14,837 bases of DNA from the NCBI GenBank assembly GCA_007129335.1, contig SKVS01000171.1, positions 1-14,837 of the forward strand, given 5' to 3'. Within the stretch, counting starts at the first letter, position 1. Each line of letters starts with the position of its first letter. Both the position numbers and the translations under genes were made by a program. The notes below the pieces were generated by a model. It was not told the origin of the DNA. It was given only the letters and a program-made list of their open reading frames with translations, and did no database searches. Of the stretch, positions 1 to 7,268 are shown piece after piece. Origin of the DNA: Spirochaetaceae bacterium (lineage in GTDB: Bacteria; Spirochaetota; Spirochaetia; DSM-27196; Salinispiraceae).

Positions 1-842
1 GCCTTGAACATTTCCGGCCGAAAGGTTACCCGGGATGGATCGGGTTCATCTTCTGCTGCGGAGCTGGTGGATGTCCGAACCAGGTCGCCAAAATCGTAGG
101 GTGCCAGTCCTGGCATGGATGTATCCAGGTCGATGACGCATACGGCTTTGTTTGTTTTGGGGTCAATGAGCACATTATTTAACTTGGTATCGTTGTGGGT
201 TACCCGTTCGGGGATTTTCCCTTGGGCTGCTAAATCAACCAGGGTGGAAATGCTGTTCTGGTGCTGAAAAAAGAACTCAATTTCCCGGGATGCACCCTGT
301 TTTCGCTGAAATTCATCGGCATCCAGGACTTGGATAAAGGTCTGAAACCGATGGGGTGTGTTGTGGAAATTGGGGATGGTTTCGTGCAAACGGGGACCGG
401 GTAAATGGGTAAGGTTTTGCTGGAAACATCCGAAGGCGAACCCGGCCTCATAGGCTTGCTGAGAATTCTGGATAACATCGTAGCCGATTGCGTTTTCGAT
501 GTAGAGGTACAAGCGCCAGAAGTTTTCCTGCTCATCCTGAAAATATGGTTTGCCCCCTTGGGTAATAATGGTAGTAAGGGCTTTAGCGCTGCTTTCTGCT
601 TCTTGACTGAGTTCAAGCTGTCGATGCATTTCAGTACAGATCCGGTAGATATTGTCCATGAGCAAGTCTGGTTGTTGAAAAATTCGGGTGTTTATCCGTT
701 GAAGAATGTACCGAACCGGTTGGCGGGCCTGAGACAGGGTAACCAGGAAGGTGTCGTTTATATGCCCGTTTCCGTAGGGTGTTGCGGAAACAAAGTCTCC
801 GTACACCTGGAATTCTCCCATAATTTTCTGAAAATTGTGCAT
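1..842 (-). CDS. NahK-like sugar kinase (phosphotransferase/mucin desulfatase family), 3' end missing
   Basis: The reading frame is open from the left edge to ATG at 842, giving 280 codons; the C-terminus lies outside the window. The family resembles aminoglycoside phosphotransferases and includes N-acetylhexosamine 1-kinase, which phosphorylates the anomeric carbon of GlcNAc/GalNAc in the cytoplasm. Visible signatures are an N-terminal YGNGHINDTFLV loop, then ILQRIN and LMDNI motifs typical of this family. The catalytic-loop motif HNDTKLNN is at residues 216-223 (H216, D218, N222-N223), and the metal-binding segment VIDLDTSMPGL is at about 236-246 (D238, D240), followed by YDFGDLVR. The start is favoured by AGGA five bases upstream; the in-frame ATG at 821 has no such site. 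The gene is divergent from the PocR/AraC regulator and shares its upstream motif. The exact sugar substrate cannot be read from sequence; N-acetylhexosamine is the leading option. The family call is firm, the substrate is inference. Confidence 0.9.
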   Translation of the reverse strand, partial: MHNFQKIMGEFQVYGDFVSATPYGNGHINDTFLVTLSQARQPVRYILQRINTRIFQQPDLLMDNIYRICTEMHRQLELSQEAESSAKALTTIITQGGKPYFQDEQENFWRLYLYIENAIGYDVIQNSQQAYEAGFAFGCFQQNLTHLPGPRLHETIPNFHNTPHRFQTFIQVLDADEFQRKQGASREIEFFFQHQNSISTLVDLAAQGKIPERVTHNDTKLNNVLIDPKTNKAVCVIDLDTSMPGLAPYDFGDLVRTSTSSAAEDEPDPSRVTFRPEMFK

Positions 843-884
843 CCGTGTCCTCACGTGTTTTATCTTATACCCAATGGTAAAACC

Positions 885-913
885 AGTTTATCGAGAATGG
901 AATGTACGGAAGT
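885..913 (-). promoter_or_regulatory. Candidate activator-dependent promoter of the kinase gene
   Basis: On the minus strand a possible -10 box TAAACT (885-890) is preceded by a 17-bp spacer and a poor -35 sequence ACTTCC (908-913). The poor -35 would suit a promoter needing an activator. The distance from the 14-bp motif (919-932) to this -10 box is 28 bp, identical to that in front of the binding-protein gene. This is inference from spacing; the hexamer match alone is weak. Confidence 0.3.
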
Positions 914-918
914 TGAAT

Positions 919-932
919 ATTCCTGGACAAAT
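919..932 (-). promoter_or_regulatory. Shared 14-bp motif, copy 1 (candidate regulator operator)
   Basis: The minus strand reads ATTTGTCCAGGAAT. The identical 14-mer occurs on the plus strand at 1920-1933. It contains a small dyad TCC-A-GGA. Here it sits upstream of the kinase gene and within 2 bp of the regulator's likely GTG start at 935, overlapping the place of that gene's weak ribosome binding site, so binding could also limit expression of the regulator. Its role as the operator of the adjacent PocR/AraC protein is inference. Confidence 0.5.
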
Positions 933-934
933 AC

Positions 935-1801
935 GTGGTTATGACCCAAAATTTGTCTATGAAAACCCTTTTTGACCTCATGTTCCAGGAAGAATTGCAA
1001 CAGGTTTTTGACCACATTTCCACGGCTTTCGGATTTCGTGCTTCTATTTTAGATACCTCCTTTCAGGAAATTACCCCCCTGCGTTCTCGACCTATGTGTA
1101 ACTACTGTCAAATCATTCAACAGGACCTGAACCTGCGGCCCAAATGTGTAGAGAACGATACCATTCAGTGTATTAAGGCCCGGGAGACCCGGAAGAATCA
1201 CCACTACATTTGTCACGGAGGCCTGGCCGAGGCAATTTTCCCCCTGTTTATTCAGGATGAATGCTTCGGTTACCTACTGCTTGGACAGTTCAGAATTGAT
1301 TCGGTTGCCCCTCAGGGGGTTATGCAGCAGGCTCATGGCCAGACCCTTGAAAGGTTGGTCGATGCCCATCAGCAATTACCCGCCTATAACGAGCAAAAGC
1401 TTCAGAGCGTATTGGAACTCTTAAAAATTACCGTGCAGTACCTTATTGAACACCGCATTGTATCGGTAAAGCGGGATCAGTTAGTCGAAAGGATTGTTGA
1501 ATACATTGAATCCCGGCAATACTCCGAACTCCGGGTTCAGGATGCAGCAGACTTTGTCCATCGATCGGTTTCTACGGTCAACACTGCATTAAAAATTGTT
1601 ACGGGGAAAAGTTTCAAGCAGCTGTCCATGGCAATCAAAATGGAAGAGGCTGCCAAATTGCTGCTCCAGAATTCTGATGCCACGGTGGCTGAAATCAGTG
1701 AATCCCTGGGTATTGAGGATCCGTTCTATTTTTCCCGGATGTTTCAGAAAATACACGGGGTTTCTCCCCGATCCTTCGTAAAAAATCAGGTTAGCCCATG
1801 A
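935..1801 (+). CDS. PocR-domain AraC-family transcriptional regulator
   Basis: A 288-residue cytoplasmic DNA-binding regulator. Residues about 10-150 match the PocR ligand-sensing domain, with its Cys-rich core (C55, C58, C71, C79, C93), the YICHGGLAE segment and the following GYLLLGQFR. PocR domains are proposed to sense small hydrocarbon ligands. Residues about 185-285 are the two helix-turn-helix AraC domain: VQDAADFVHRSVSTVNTALK is the first helix pair and VAEISESLGIEDPFYFSRMF the classic second motif, followed by GVSPRSF. The start could be GTG 935 (a weak CTGGA lies 7 bases upstream) or ATG 941. The gene lies between the divergent kinase and the importer genes, so it most likely activates that locus in response to the imported sugar or a product of it; the ligand is unknown. 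No membrane segment is visible. Confidence 0.93.
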   Translation: MVMTQNLSMKTLFDLMFQEELQQVFDHISTAFGFRASILDTSFQEITPLRSRPMCNYCQIIQQDLNLRPKCVENDTIQCIKARETRKNHHYICHGGLAEAIFPLFIQDECFGYLLLGQFRIDSVAPQGVMQQAHGQTLERLVDAHQQLPAYNEQKLQSVLELLKITVQYLIEHRIVSVKRDQLVERIVEYIESRQYSELRVQDAADFVHRSVSTVNTALKIVTGKSFKQLSMAIKMEEAAKLLLQNSDATVAEISESLGIEDPFYFSRMFQKIHGVSPRSFVKNQVSP

Positions 1802-1919
1802 GGGTATGGCAAAGTTGGTATTATAGCCGGGTATACTATGGTTTGTATCCTGATTTATATCTTGATTTGCAGCTCCCAAGAGGAAGATATACCTAAACAA
1901 AATCCTGCATAAATTGTTG

Positions 1920-1933
1920 ATTTGTCCAGGAAT
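1920..1933 (+). promoter_or_regulatory. Shared 14-bp motif, copy 2 (candidate regulator operator)
   Basis: The sequence ATTTGTCCAGGAAT is an exact copy of the one on the minus strand at 919-932. It lies 64 bp before the binding-protein ATG and ends 5 bp before a possible -35 box. That places it at about -54 to -41 relative to the predicted transcription start, a position typical for AraC-family activators that contact RNA polymerase. The repeat is seen directly; the function is inference. Confidence 0.5.
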
Positions 1934-1938
1934 TCCCT

Positions 1939-1967
1939 TTGTTCATACATGTACGGCCCCTCATACT
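1939..1967 (+). promoter_or_regulatory. Candidate promoter of the sugar importer operon
   Basis: TTGTTC (1939-1944) and CATACT (1962-1967) are separated by 17 bp and match the sigma-70 consensus at 3/6 and 4/6 positions. Transcription would start near 1974 and leave a leader of about 24 bases before the ATG at 1998. The box lies just downstream of the 14-bp motif. The match is weak by itself and gains weight only from the parallel arrangement upstream of the kinase gene. Confidence 0.35.
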
Positions 1968-1997
1968 GGGTTTAGCATAATGGAAAGGAGATTACCG

Positions 1998-3266
1998 ATG
2001 AAAAGATTCACCTTTCTTATTATCTGTATCGGACTCATGGCAAGCATGGGTCTCTTTGCCGGAGGACAGCAGTCCGCATCTGAAGCCCAGACCACCCTGG
2101 TGTATTGGTCCATGTGGAATCAAACCGAAACTCAGGGACAGGTTCTTACCCAGGCAATTCGTGATTTTGAACAGCAGAATCCCGGAGTTCGGGTACAAGT
2201 GAACTGGAATGGTCGGGAAATTCGTCAGACCCTCCAGCCTGCTCTGGATCAGGGAGTGACCATTGACCTGTGGGATGAGGATCTGGAACGGGTAATTCTT
2301 ACCTGGGGAAATTATGCGCTGAAACTCGACCCCTTCTTTGAACAGTCCTACCCAACCACAAACAATCAACCATACAAAGACGTTGTCATGGGTTCCCTCC
2401 TGGACCTGGCTCGGAACATTGCCCCCGATGGTGCCTTGTACGCTGTACCCTATCAGCCCTTTGTTTTTAACATGATGTACAACAAGAGCCACTTCCAGCA
2501 GGCAGGCATTCAGCAGGTTCCCCGTACCTGGGCTGAGTTCATGGATGCCATGGCCAAGCTGAAAGCTGCCGGCTTTGAGCCTATGACCATCGACAATGCC
2601 TACATGGATACCCTGCCTGGTTACTATCTTGCCAGGGCTAAGGGACCCGAGTGGGTTGCCCAGCTGGTAAGTGACCGTACAAACGCTATGTGGGATGATC
2701 CTGCGGTTCTGCAAATGGCCCGGGCCTTCGAAGAAATGGCAACAAAGGGATACTTTTCCCGGACCGTAGAATCAAATGTATGGCCCGCAGGTCAACAGGA
2801 CCTTGCTGCCGGTACTGTGAGCATGTACCTGAATGGAACCTGGCTGGTGAATGAAATCATGAACACCACCGGCCCGGATTTTCCCTGGGGAACCTTTGCC
2901 TTCCCGGAAGTTCCCGGAGGAGTAACCGGCAGAACCGCTGCGAACTACGGTTCCCAGGCATTCCAAATCAACAAGAACTCTGCCCACCCCGAACTGGCGT
3001 TCAAACTGGCTGTTCACCTGACCACCGGTCGCTGGGATGAAGAACTTGCGAAACGAACCTTTGGTGTACCGGTTGGTGGAACCACCGATTGGCCGGTTCA
3101 GTTAGCCGATGCCCGGGCAATCTTTAACTCCCTGGATACCCACTATCCTTGGGCAGGGGGAATTCAGGCGAACCCTGAAAAGCTGCCGGTGATAATTGAG
3201 AATTTTACCCGGCTCATAGCTGGAAGAATTACCGCTGATCAGTTTGTGAACAACCTGAAACGCTAA
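1998..3266 (+). CDS. Periplasmic sugar-binding protein of CUT1-type ABC importer
   Basis: A 422-residue extracellular solute-binding protein of family 1 (MalE/UgpB type), close to the usual length. The start at ATG 1998 is set by AAAGGAG nine bases upstream and by the signal peptide that follows: KR, a hydrophobic stretch to about residue 18, then the cleavage sequence LFA-GGQQ. Upstream in-frame codons back to 1914 do not look like protein. There is no lipobox cysteine at the cleavage point, so it appears to be a soluble periplasmic protein rather than a lipoprotein. The mature start TTLVYWSMWNQTE is the usual first beta strand of this fold; later WAEFMDAMAKLKAAGFEPM and AAGTVSMYLNGTWLV are typical lobe segments. 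It would bind a sugar or oligosaccharide and deliver it to the two downstream permeases. It heads the operon; the ligand cannot be named from sequence. Confidence 0.94.
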   Translation: MKRFTFLIICIGLMASMGLFAGGQQSASEAQTTLVYWSMWNQTETQGQVLTQAIRDFEQQNPGVRVQVNWNGREIRQTLQPALDQGVTIDLWDEDLERVILTWGNYALKLDPFFEQSYPTTNNQPYKDVVMGSLLDLARNIAPDGALYAVPYQPFVFNMMYNKSHFQQAGIQQVPRTWAEFMDAMAKLKAAGFEPMTIDNAYMDTLPGYYLARAKGPEWVAQLVSDRTNAMWDDPAVLQMARAFEEMATKGYFSRTVESNVWPAGQQDLAAGTVSMYLNGTWLVNEIMNTTGPDFPWGTFAFPEVPGGVTGRTAANYGSQAFQINKNSAHPELAFKLAVHLTTGRWDEELAKRTFGVPVGGTTDWPVQLADARAIFNSLDTHYPWAGGIQANPEKLPVIIENFTRLIAGRITADQFVNNLKR

Positions 3267-3276
3267 GAAAGAATTC

Positions 3277-3308
3277 GGAGGGCAGGTTTCCCGGGAAATC
3301 TGCCCTCC
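3277..3308 (+). terminator. Strong intra-operon hairpin after the binding-protein gene
   Basis: A 32-base near-perfect inverted repeat starts 10 bases after the stop codon. The arms are GGAGGGCAGGTTTCCC and GGGAAATCTGCCCTCC, with only one G-U pair as imperfection and no spacer, so a few central bases would form the loop. No T tract follows directly, so it is more likely an mRNA-stabilising or attenuating element that keeps binding-protein transcripts more abundant than permease transcripts, as known for other binding-protein operons. The structure is seen; the role is inference. Confidence 0.65.
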
Positions 3309-3321
3309 ATTGCAATAAAAT

Positions 3322-3346
3322 TTGTGCGCCACAATTGATTTTTTTT
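3322..3346 (+). terminator. Possible weak intrinsic terminator/attenuator
   Basis: A short stem TTGTG/CACAA with loop CGC (3322-3334) is followed four bases later by eight T residues (3339-3346). The stem is only 5 bp, so read-through to the permease genes would be expected. Together with the larger hairpin just upstream it could reduce transcription of the downstream genes. Confidence 0.35.
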
Positions 3347-3384
3347 AGTGAGCGCAATCAAAACATGAATCCGGAGGGTTTTTT

Positions 3385-4302
3385 GTGAAAAGTCGTCAGC
3401 ATACCACCATGATTGTGGTTTTCCTTTTTCCCGCTGTGCTTGCCTATGTGTTGATTTATCTGTACCCAACCCTCCGAACCGGTGTCATGAGTTTTTTCCA
3501 GGTGGACACCATAACCACCTCAATCGCCGGATGGCGGTTCATTGGAATGGGAAATTATGTCTTTCTTTTTGAAAGTCCGCTTTTTCTCCGCTCAATTCGC
3601 AATATAGCGTTTTTCTGGTTTGCCGGGGCCATTATGGCTTTTTTCTTTGCCCTGCTGTTTGCGGTGGTACTGACCTCGGGGGTCCGGGGAAAGTCCTTTT
3701 TTAAAGCGGTTATTTATTTACCCAATGTTATTTCTGCTGTAGCCATGGGAACCATGTGGACCCAGTATGTGTACAGCGCCCGCTACGGATTATTGAAGAA
3801 TTTGTTTACCTTTCTGGGGCTCGAGGAGCTGGCCGCTATTCAGTGGACATCTCCGGATTTTGTTTCCTGGGCACTGCTGATTGCCTATACCTTTGGAATG
3901 ATAGGGTATTTCATGCTGATTTTTATTGCAGCTATTGAAAAAATCCCCCAGGACTACTTTGAAGCAGCAACTATTGAAGGGGCGAATAAAATACGCCAGT
4001 TTTTTACAATTACCCTTCCGCTGATAAAAAATGTATTTCGAACCAATATCGTTCTTTGGACGGTCAGTACTACCACCGTTGGCTTCTTTATTTGGGTGCA
4101 GGTTTTTTCGCCCAGGCTGATCGAGCAGGGGACGGTCACCCCCATGGTTTATATGTACCAGAGTATTTTCGGTGCAGAAATGGTAGTAACTGCCCGGAAT
4201 GTTGGTGCAGGTGCGGCAATCGGGGTCATTCTGTCTCTGATGGTTCTGGGAGTTTTCCTGGTGACAGCAAAATTCCTGAAAGATGACAAAACCGAATTTT
4301 AG
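3385..4302 (+). CDS. Sugar ABC transporter permease (MalF/UgpA-like)
   Basis: A 305-residue inner-membrane permease of the binding-protein-dependent transport family. Six hydrophobic segments are visible, beginning with MIVVFLFPAVLAYVLIYLYP and ending with the segment around IGVILSLMVLGVFLV. The EAA loop that contacts the ATPase is at residues about 192-214 (FEAATIEGANKIRQFF, then ITLPLI), with the conserved G199 and the Leu-Pro pair. The start is GTG 3385, set by GGAGG seven bases upstream. It lies 118 bp after the binding-protein gene, a gap that holds the hairpin structures, and 6 bp before the second permease. It forms one half of the membrane channel. No ATP-binding subunit is encoded in the window, so a shared MalK/MsmK-type ATPase elsewhere is expected. 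The substrate is unknown. Confidence 0.95.
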   Translation: MKSRQHTTMIVVFLFPAVLAYVLIYLYPTLRTGVMSFFQVDTITTSIAGWRFIGMGNYVFLFESPLFLRSIRNIAFFWFAGAIMAFFFALLFAVVLTSGVRGKSFFKAVIYLPNVISAVAMGTMWTQYVYSARYGLLKNLFTFLGLEELAAIQWTSPDFVSWALLIAYTFGMIGYFMLIFIAAIEKIPQDYFEAATIEGANKIRQFFTITLPLIKNVFRTNIVLWTVSTTTVGFFIWVQVFSPRLIEQGTVTPMVYMYQSIFGAEMVVTARNVGAGAAIGVILSLMVLGVFLVTAKFLKDDKTEF

Positions 4303-4308
4303 GAGAAC

Positions 4309-5166
4309 ATGGTGAAAAATACAGCACAAAATCGGATCATTGGCAAACAAGCTCCCTTAGTTCCGGGGTATTTCATGGTTGGACTGTGGACCATTCTTAC
4401 CCTGTGGATCGTTGGCTGGATTATTGTAGCGTCGTTCTCTACCACCCCGGCAATTTTTAGTGGAACTATGGGCAAGGGGGGATTTCATCCGGAGAACTAT
4501 GTTCGGGCATTAATAACCCACAATGTTCTGGGCTACTTTTTGAACTCCCTTATCTATACCTTCTCGGCAAGTTTTGGCGTACTTGCTATAGCAGCTCCGG
4601 CTTCCTATGTTCTTGCCCGCTATGTTTTTCCCGGTAATAAGCTTATTCAGAATGCATTCGTTGCTGCCCTGGGCATTCCTGCCATCATGATTATTATGCC
4701 CCTGTTTTCCCTGTTTGCGGGACTGGGATGGTCGAATTCCCGAATACTGTTAATAACCCTGTATACCGGATTCAATGTGCCCTTTACGGTGTTTTTTCTC
4801 ATTGCCTTTTTCCAGAACATTCCCTATGAATTCGAAGAGGCCGCGGCTATTGATGGCTGCAGTCCCATGAAGACCTTTTGGGTCATAATGTTCCCCCTGG
4901 TTCAACCGGGAGTAATAACTGTTACCATATTCAATTTTATTACTATTTGGAATGAGTACTTCATGGCTTTGATTTTTGCAAATACCAACAGACTGCGACC
5001 GGTTGCTGTGGGACTGTTTCAAATGATTCAATCCATGCGCTATACAGGCGACTGGGCTGGTATGTTTGCTGCGGTGGTTATTGTTTTTCTTCCGACCCTG
5101 ATCCTGTACATTTTCCTGTCCGAGCGGATCATTGCCGGGGTAACCAGCGGCGCAATAAAGGGGTAG
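4309..5166 (+). CDS. Sugar ABC transporter permease (MalG/UgpE-like)
   Basis: A 285-residue inner-membrane permease, the second half of the importer channel. The N-terminal segment FMVGLWTILTLWIVGWIIVA is followed by five more hydrophobic stretches, as in MalG. The EAA loop is at residues about 174-197 (EFEEAAAIDGCSPMKTFW, then IMFPLVQPG), with G183 and the Pro of FPL in place. The C-terminal GVTSGAIKG matches the common GlyxxxGA(V/I)KG ending of this family. ATG 4309 is only 3 bases after AGGAG, so GTG 4312, with 6 bases, could be the real start; the difference is one residue. It is 6 bp downstream of the first permease and 2 bp upstream of the DUF5107 gene, which indicates a tightly coupled operon. 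Confidence 0.95.
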   Translation: MVKNTAQNRIIGKQAPLVPGYFMVGLWTILTLWIVGWIIVASFSTTPAIFSGTMGKGGFHPENYVRALITHNVLGYFLNSLIYTFSASFGVLAIAAPASYVLARYVFPGNKLIQNAFVAALGIPAIMIIMPLFSLFAGLGWSNSRILLITLYTGFNVPFTVFFLIAFFQNIPYEFEEAAAIDGCSPMKTFWVIMFPLVQPGVITVTIFNFITIWNEYFMALIFANTNRLRPVAVGLFQMIQSMRYTGDWAGMFAAVVIVFLPTLILYIFLSERIIAGVTSGAIKG

Positions 5167-5168
5167 CC

Positions 5169-7148
5169 ATGATATACCCTATTACCCTCTCCATTCCGGG
5201 CTCTCCCCTGGGCCAGGATAATCCCTACCCAATGTTTCACCAATTTCTGGCCCAGAACAAGTCCCGGGCGGGCAAAGGTGTGCCCCAGGAAGGCTTTGGA
5301 ACGGAGGTTCGCCACCGCGTTCTCCCCTATACCCGGCAGGATGGCTACGATCGGGTCCTGGAACCCATGGATTTTTCCGCTGTAGTTCTGGAAAATGACC
5401 ATTTAAAGGCGGTAGTCCTTCCCGAACTTGGGGGAAGACTCTGGTCTTTATTCGACAAGAAAAATGACCGGGATATTTTGTACACCAATTCAGCCTTCCG
5501 TCCGGCGAATTTGGCTATTCGGGATGCCTGGTTTTCCGGAGGCATCGAGTGGAACATAGGCCGGTTCGGTCATACCCCCCATACCTGTTCGCCGGTTTTT
5601 GCCGGTGTAGTTCCCTTTCCCGGGAACACCCAGGGGTTAAGAATATGGGAGTACGAGCGACAAAGCCGGCTGTTTTGGCGGCTTGATTTGTATCTTCCGG
5701 AGGATTCACCTGTTCTGTTTGTCCATGGATGTATCGAAAATCCCGAGAATTATGCCAAGCCGGTGTACTGGTGGACCAATGCAGCTGTACCCGAAACCCC
5801 GGGTGTCAGGGTACTGTCTTCTACCGACCGGGTATTGTATCTGGATCCTCGGAATACCCAGGAAAAGACCATGGAAGCCGGGCAACTTCCCCATTTACCT
5901 CCCCTGGGAGAACAGGATGCCAGCTATCCGCTGAACTCAGACTATTCGAACGAGTATTTCTTCCAGTGTAATACCCACGCCAGAAACGGTAGAATATACC
6001 CCTGGGAGGCCGCGGTTTATGAAGACGGTTATGCCTACGCCGAAGCTTCGACCCCGGTGCTGGGGTACCGGAAAATGTTCTGCTGGGGTCATTCCGATGG
6101 GGGGAAACACTGGCAGGATTACCTGTCGGTCAATGGGGATAGGTATTTGGAGGTCCAATCGGGAATTGCTCCTACCCAGCTGCATACCGGGACCATTGGA
6201 CCCATGGGCTGCATTCGCTGGACCCAGGGTTTTTGCAGTCTTAATCTGGATGGCCCGCTGGTGCATAACTCCGGTTATAGTGGAGCAGCCACCCTGGTGG
6301 AAAAGCATGTAGCCGACAAGGTTTCTCCAGAAACCCTGGAAACCATGCACGGAACCTTTGAATCCGTTCAAAATGTAAAATCCGGACAGCTTCTTTGCAC
6401 AGGTTCTTCCTGGGGTTACCTGGAAAAGGCAATTTCCCGGAGAAGCGAATCACCCTTTCACGTTCCACCAGCCCTGGATATTGACCCGCTCCCTGAGGAT
6501 TCCCAATGGGCTCAGTGGCAGAATCTCCTCCAAACAGGGAGTTTCTCCGGGGACAAAATTCCGGAAACACCCGGATCATTCGTTCTTGGATCCCCATGGC
6601 TTGAAACCCTCCAGAAGGCTCAGAAAAAAACCAATGACTGGTTAACCCCCTACCATATGGGGGTAATGTACTTTGAGGAAACAAAGATCGATAAGGCTCT
6701 GGTGTCCTGGCAGGAATCAATCATGCGCAAGCCGACCCGCTGGGCTTACCGGAACCTGGCAATTGCTCATTGGTATTTGAATAACATTGGAGAAGCCGAT
6801 GCCCTGTTCCAGCAGGCTCTGCAGTTGCCTCCCCGGGATTTCCCGCTGTACCGGGAGTACACCACGTTTCTTATAGAAAATAAGCGGTATGAGCAGGGTT
6901 GGCAGGTTCTTTCAGAACTATGGGATCAAAACCCCCAAAATATTAGTGGATTACTCCTGGAAAACGCTGCCATTTTAGCCTATCACCAGCAGGAATATGC
7001 CCTGCTTCACCAGTTACTCACCATGGAGCCGAAGCACATGAGGGAGGGGAGTACCGTTCTTGTGGATCTCTGGCTGGATGCCCAATCCCGGGGTATCGAA
7101 CCTTTTGACCGGGACCCACCCTGGGAAATCGACTTCCGGATGACCTGA
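5169..7148 (+). CDS. DUF5107 (mutarotase-like) and TPR protein
   Basis: A 659-residue protein with no signal peptide or membrane segment, so probably cytoplasmic. Residues about 65-345 match DUF5107, a domain related to the galactose mutarotase beta-sandwich. Visible marks are ENDHLKAVVLPELGGRLWSL (75-94) and GGIEWNIGRFGHTPHT (about 124-139), plus many aromatic residues that could stack on sugars. Residues about 495-650 form tetratricopeptide-like helical repeats (TPYHMGVMYFEE, AYRNLAIAHWYLN, EADALFQQAL, and further pairs). Related proteins are often longer, so this may be a short form. The start at ATG 5169 has AAGGGG five bases upstream, overlapping the preceding permease stop. As last gene of the importer operon it probably acts on the imported carbohydrate, by anomer conversion, hydrolysis or sensing. 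No enzymatic activity can be assigned from sequence alone. Confidence 0.88.
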   Translation: MIYPITLSIPGSPLGQDNPYPMFHQFLAQNKSRAGKGVPQEGFGTEVRHRVLPYTRQDGYDRVLEPMDFSAVVLENDHLKAVVLPELGGRLWSLFDKKNDRDILYTNSAFRPANLAIRDAWFSGGIEWNIGRFGHTPHTCSPVFAGVVPFPGNTQGLRIWEYERQSRLFWRLDLYLPEDSPVLFVHGCIENPENYAKPVYWWTNAAVPETPGVRVLSSTDRVLYLDPRNTQEKTMEAGQLPHLPPLGEQDASYPLNSDYSNEYFFQCNTHARNGRIYPWEAAVYEDGYAYAEASTPVLGYRKMFCWGHSDGGKHWQDYLSVNGDRYLEVQSGIAPTQLHTGTIGPMGCIRWTQGFCSLNLDGPLVHNSGYSGAATLVEKHVADKVSPETLETMHGTFESVQNVKSGQLLCTGSSWGYLEKAISRRSESPFHVPPALDIDPLPEDSQWAQWQNLLQTGSFSGDKIPETPGSFVLGSPWLETLQKAQKKTNDWLTPYHMGVMYFEETKIDKALVSWQESIMRKPTRWAYRNLAIAHWYLNNIGEADALFQQALQLPPRDFPLYREYTTFLIENKRYEQGWQVLSELWDQNPQNISGLLLENAAILAYHQQEYALLHQLLTMEPKHMREGSTVLVDLWLDAQSRGIEPFDRDPPWEIDFRMT

Positions 7149-7174
7149 TTTTTTCAGACCCGCTGAGCCTATCT

Positions 7175-7263
7175 GAACCCAGTAGCGTCCGGTGGAGCCC
7201 AGTTGAGCCCAGCCGAGTTCCTCCTGGACCCCAGTACCCCACAGGACCCCAGGTAACCCTGGG
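7175..7263. repeat. GC-rich spacer with five CCCAG octamers and a small hairpin
   Basis: This gene-free stretch between two convergent genes holds five copies of GA(A/G/C)CCCAG at 7175, 7195, 7205, 7227 and 7245, separated by 20, 10, 22 and 18 bp. It ends in an inverted repeat CCCAGG-TAAC-CCTGGG (7248-7263). The hairpin lacks a T tract on either strand, so it is not a convincing intrinsic terminator, though it may end or protect the transcripts from both sides. A further weak inverted repeat TTCAGA/TCTGAA spans 7153-7177. Confidence 0.45.
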
Positions 7264-7268
7264 AGGAT

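Noticed and set aside
405..944. Plus-strand open frame of 179 codons
   Set aside because: It lies antisense to the NahK-like kinase, whose frame carries clear family motifs; the plus-strand translation shows no recognisable domain.
1914..1997. Upstream in-frame extension of the binding protein
   Set aside because: The signal peptide and ribosome binding site place the start at 1998; the 28 extra codons would put sequence before the signal peptide and overlap the predicted operator and promoter.
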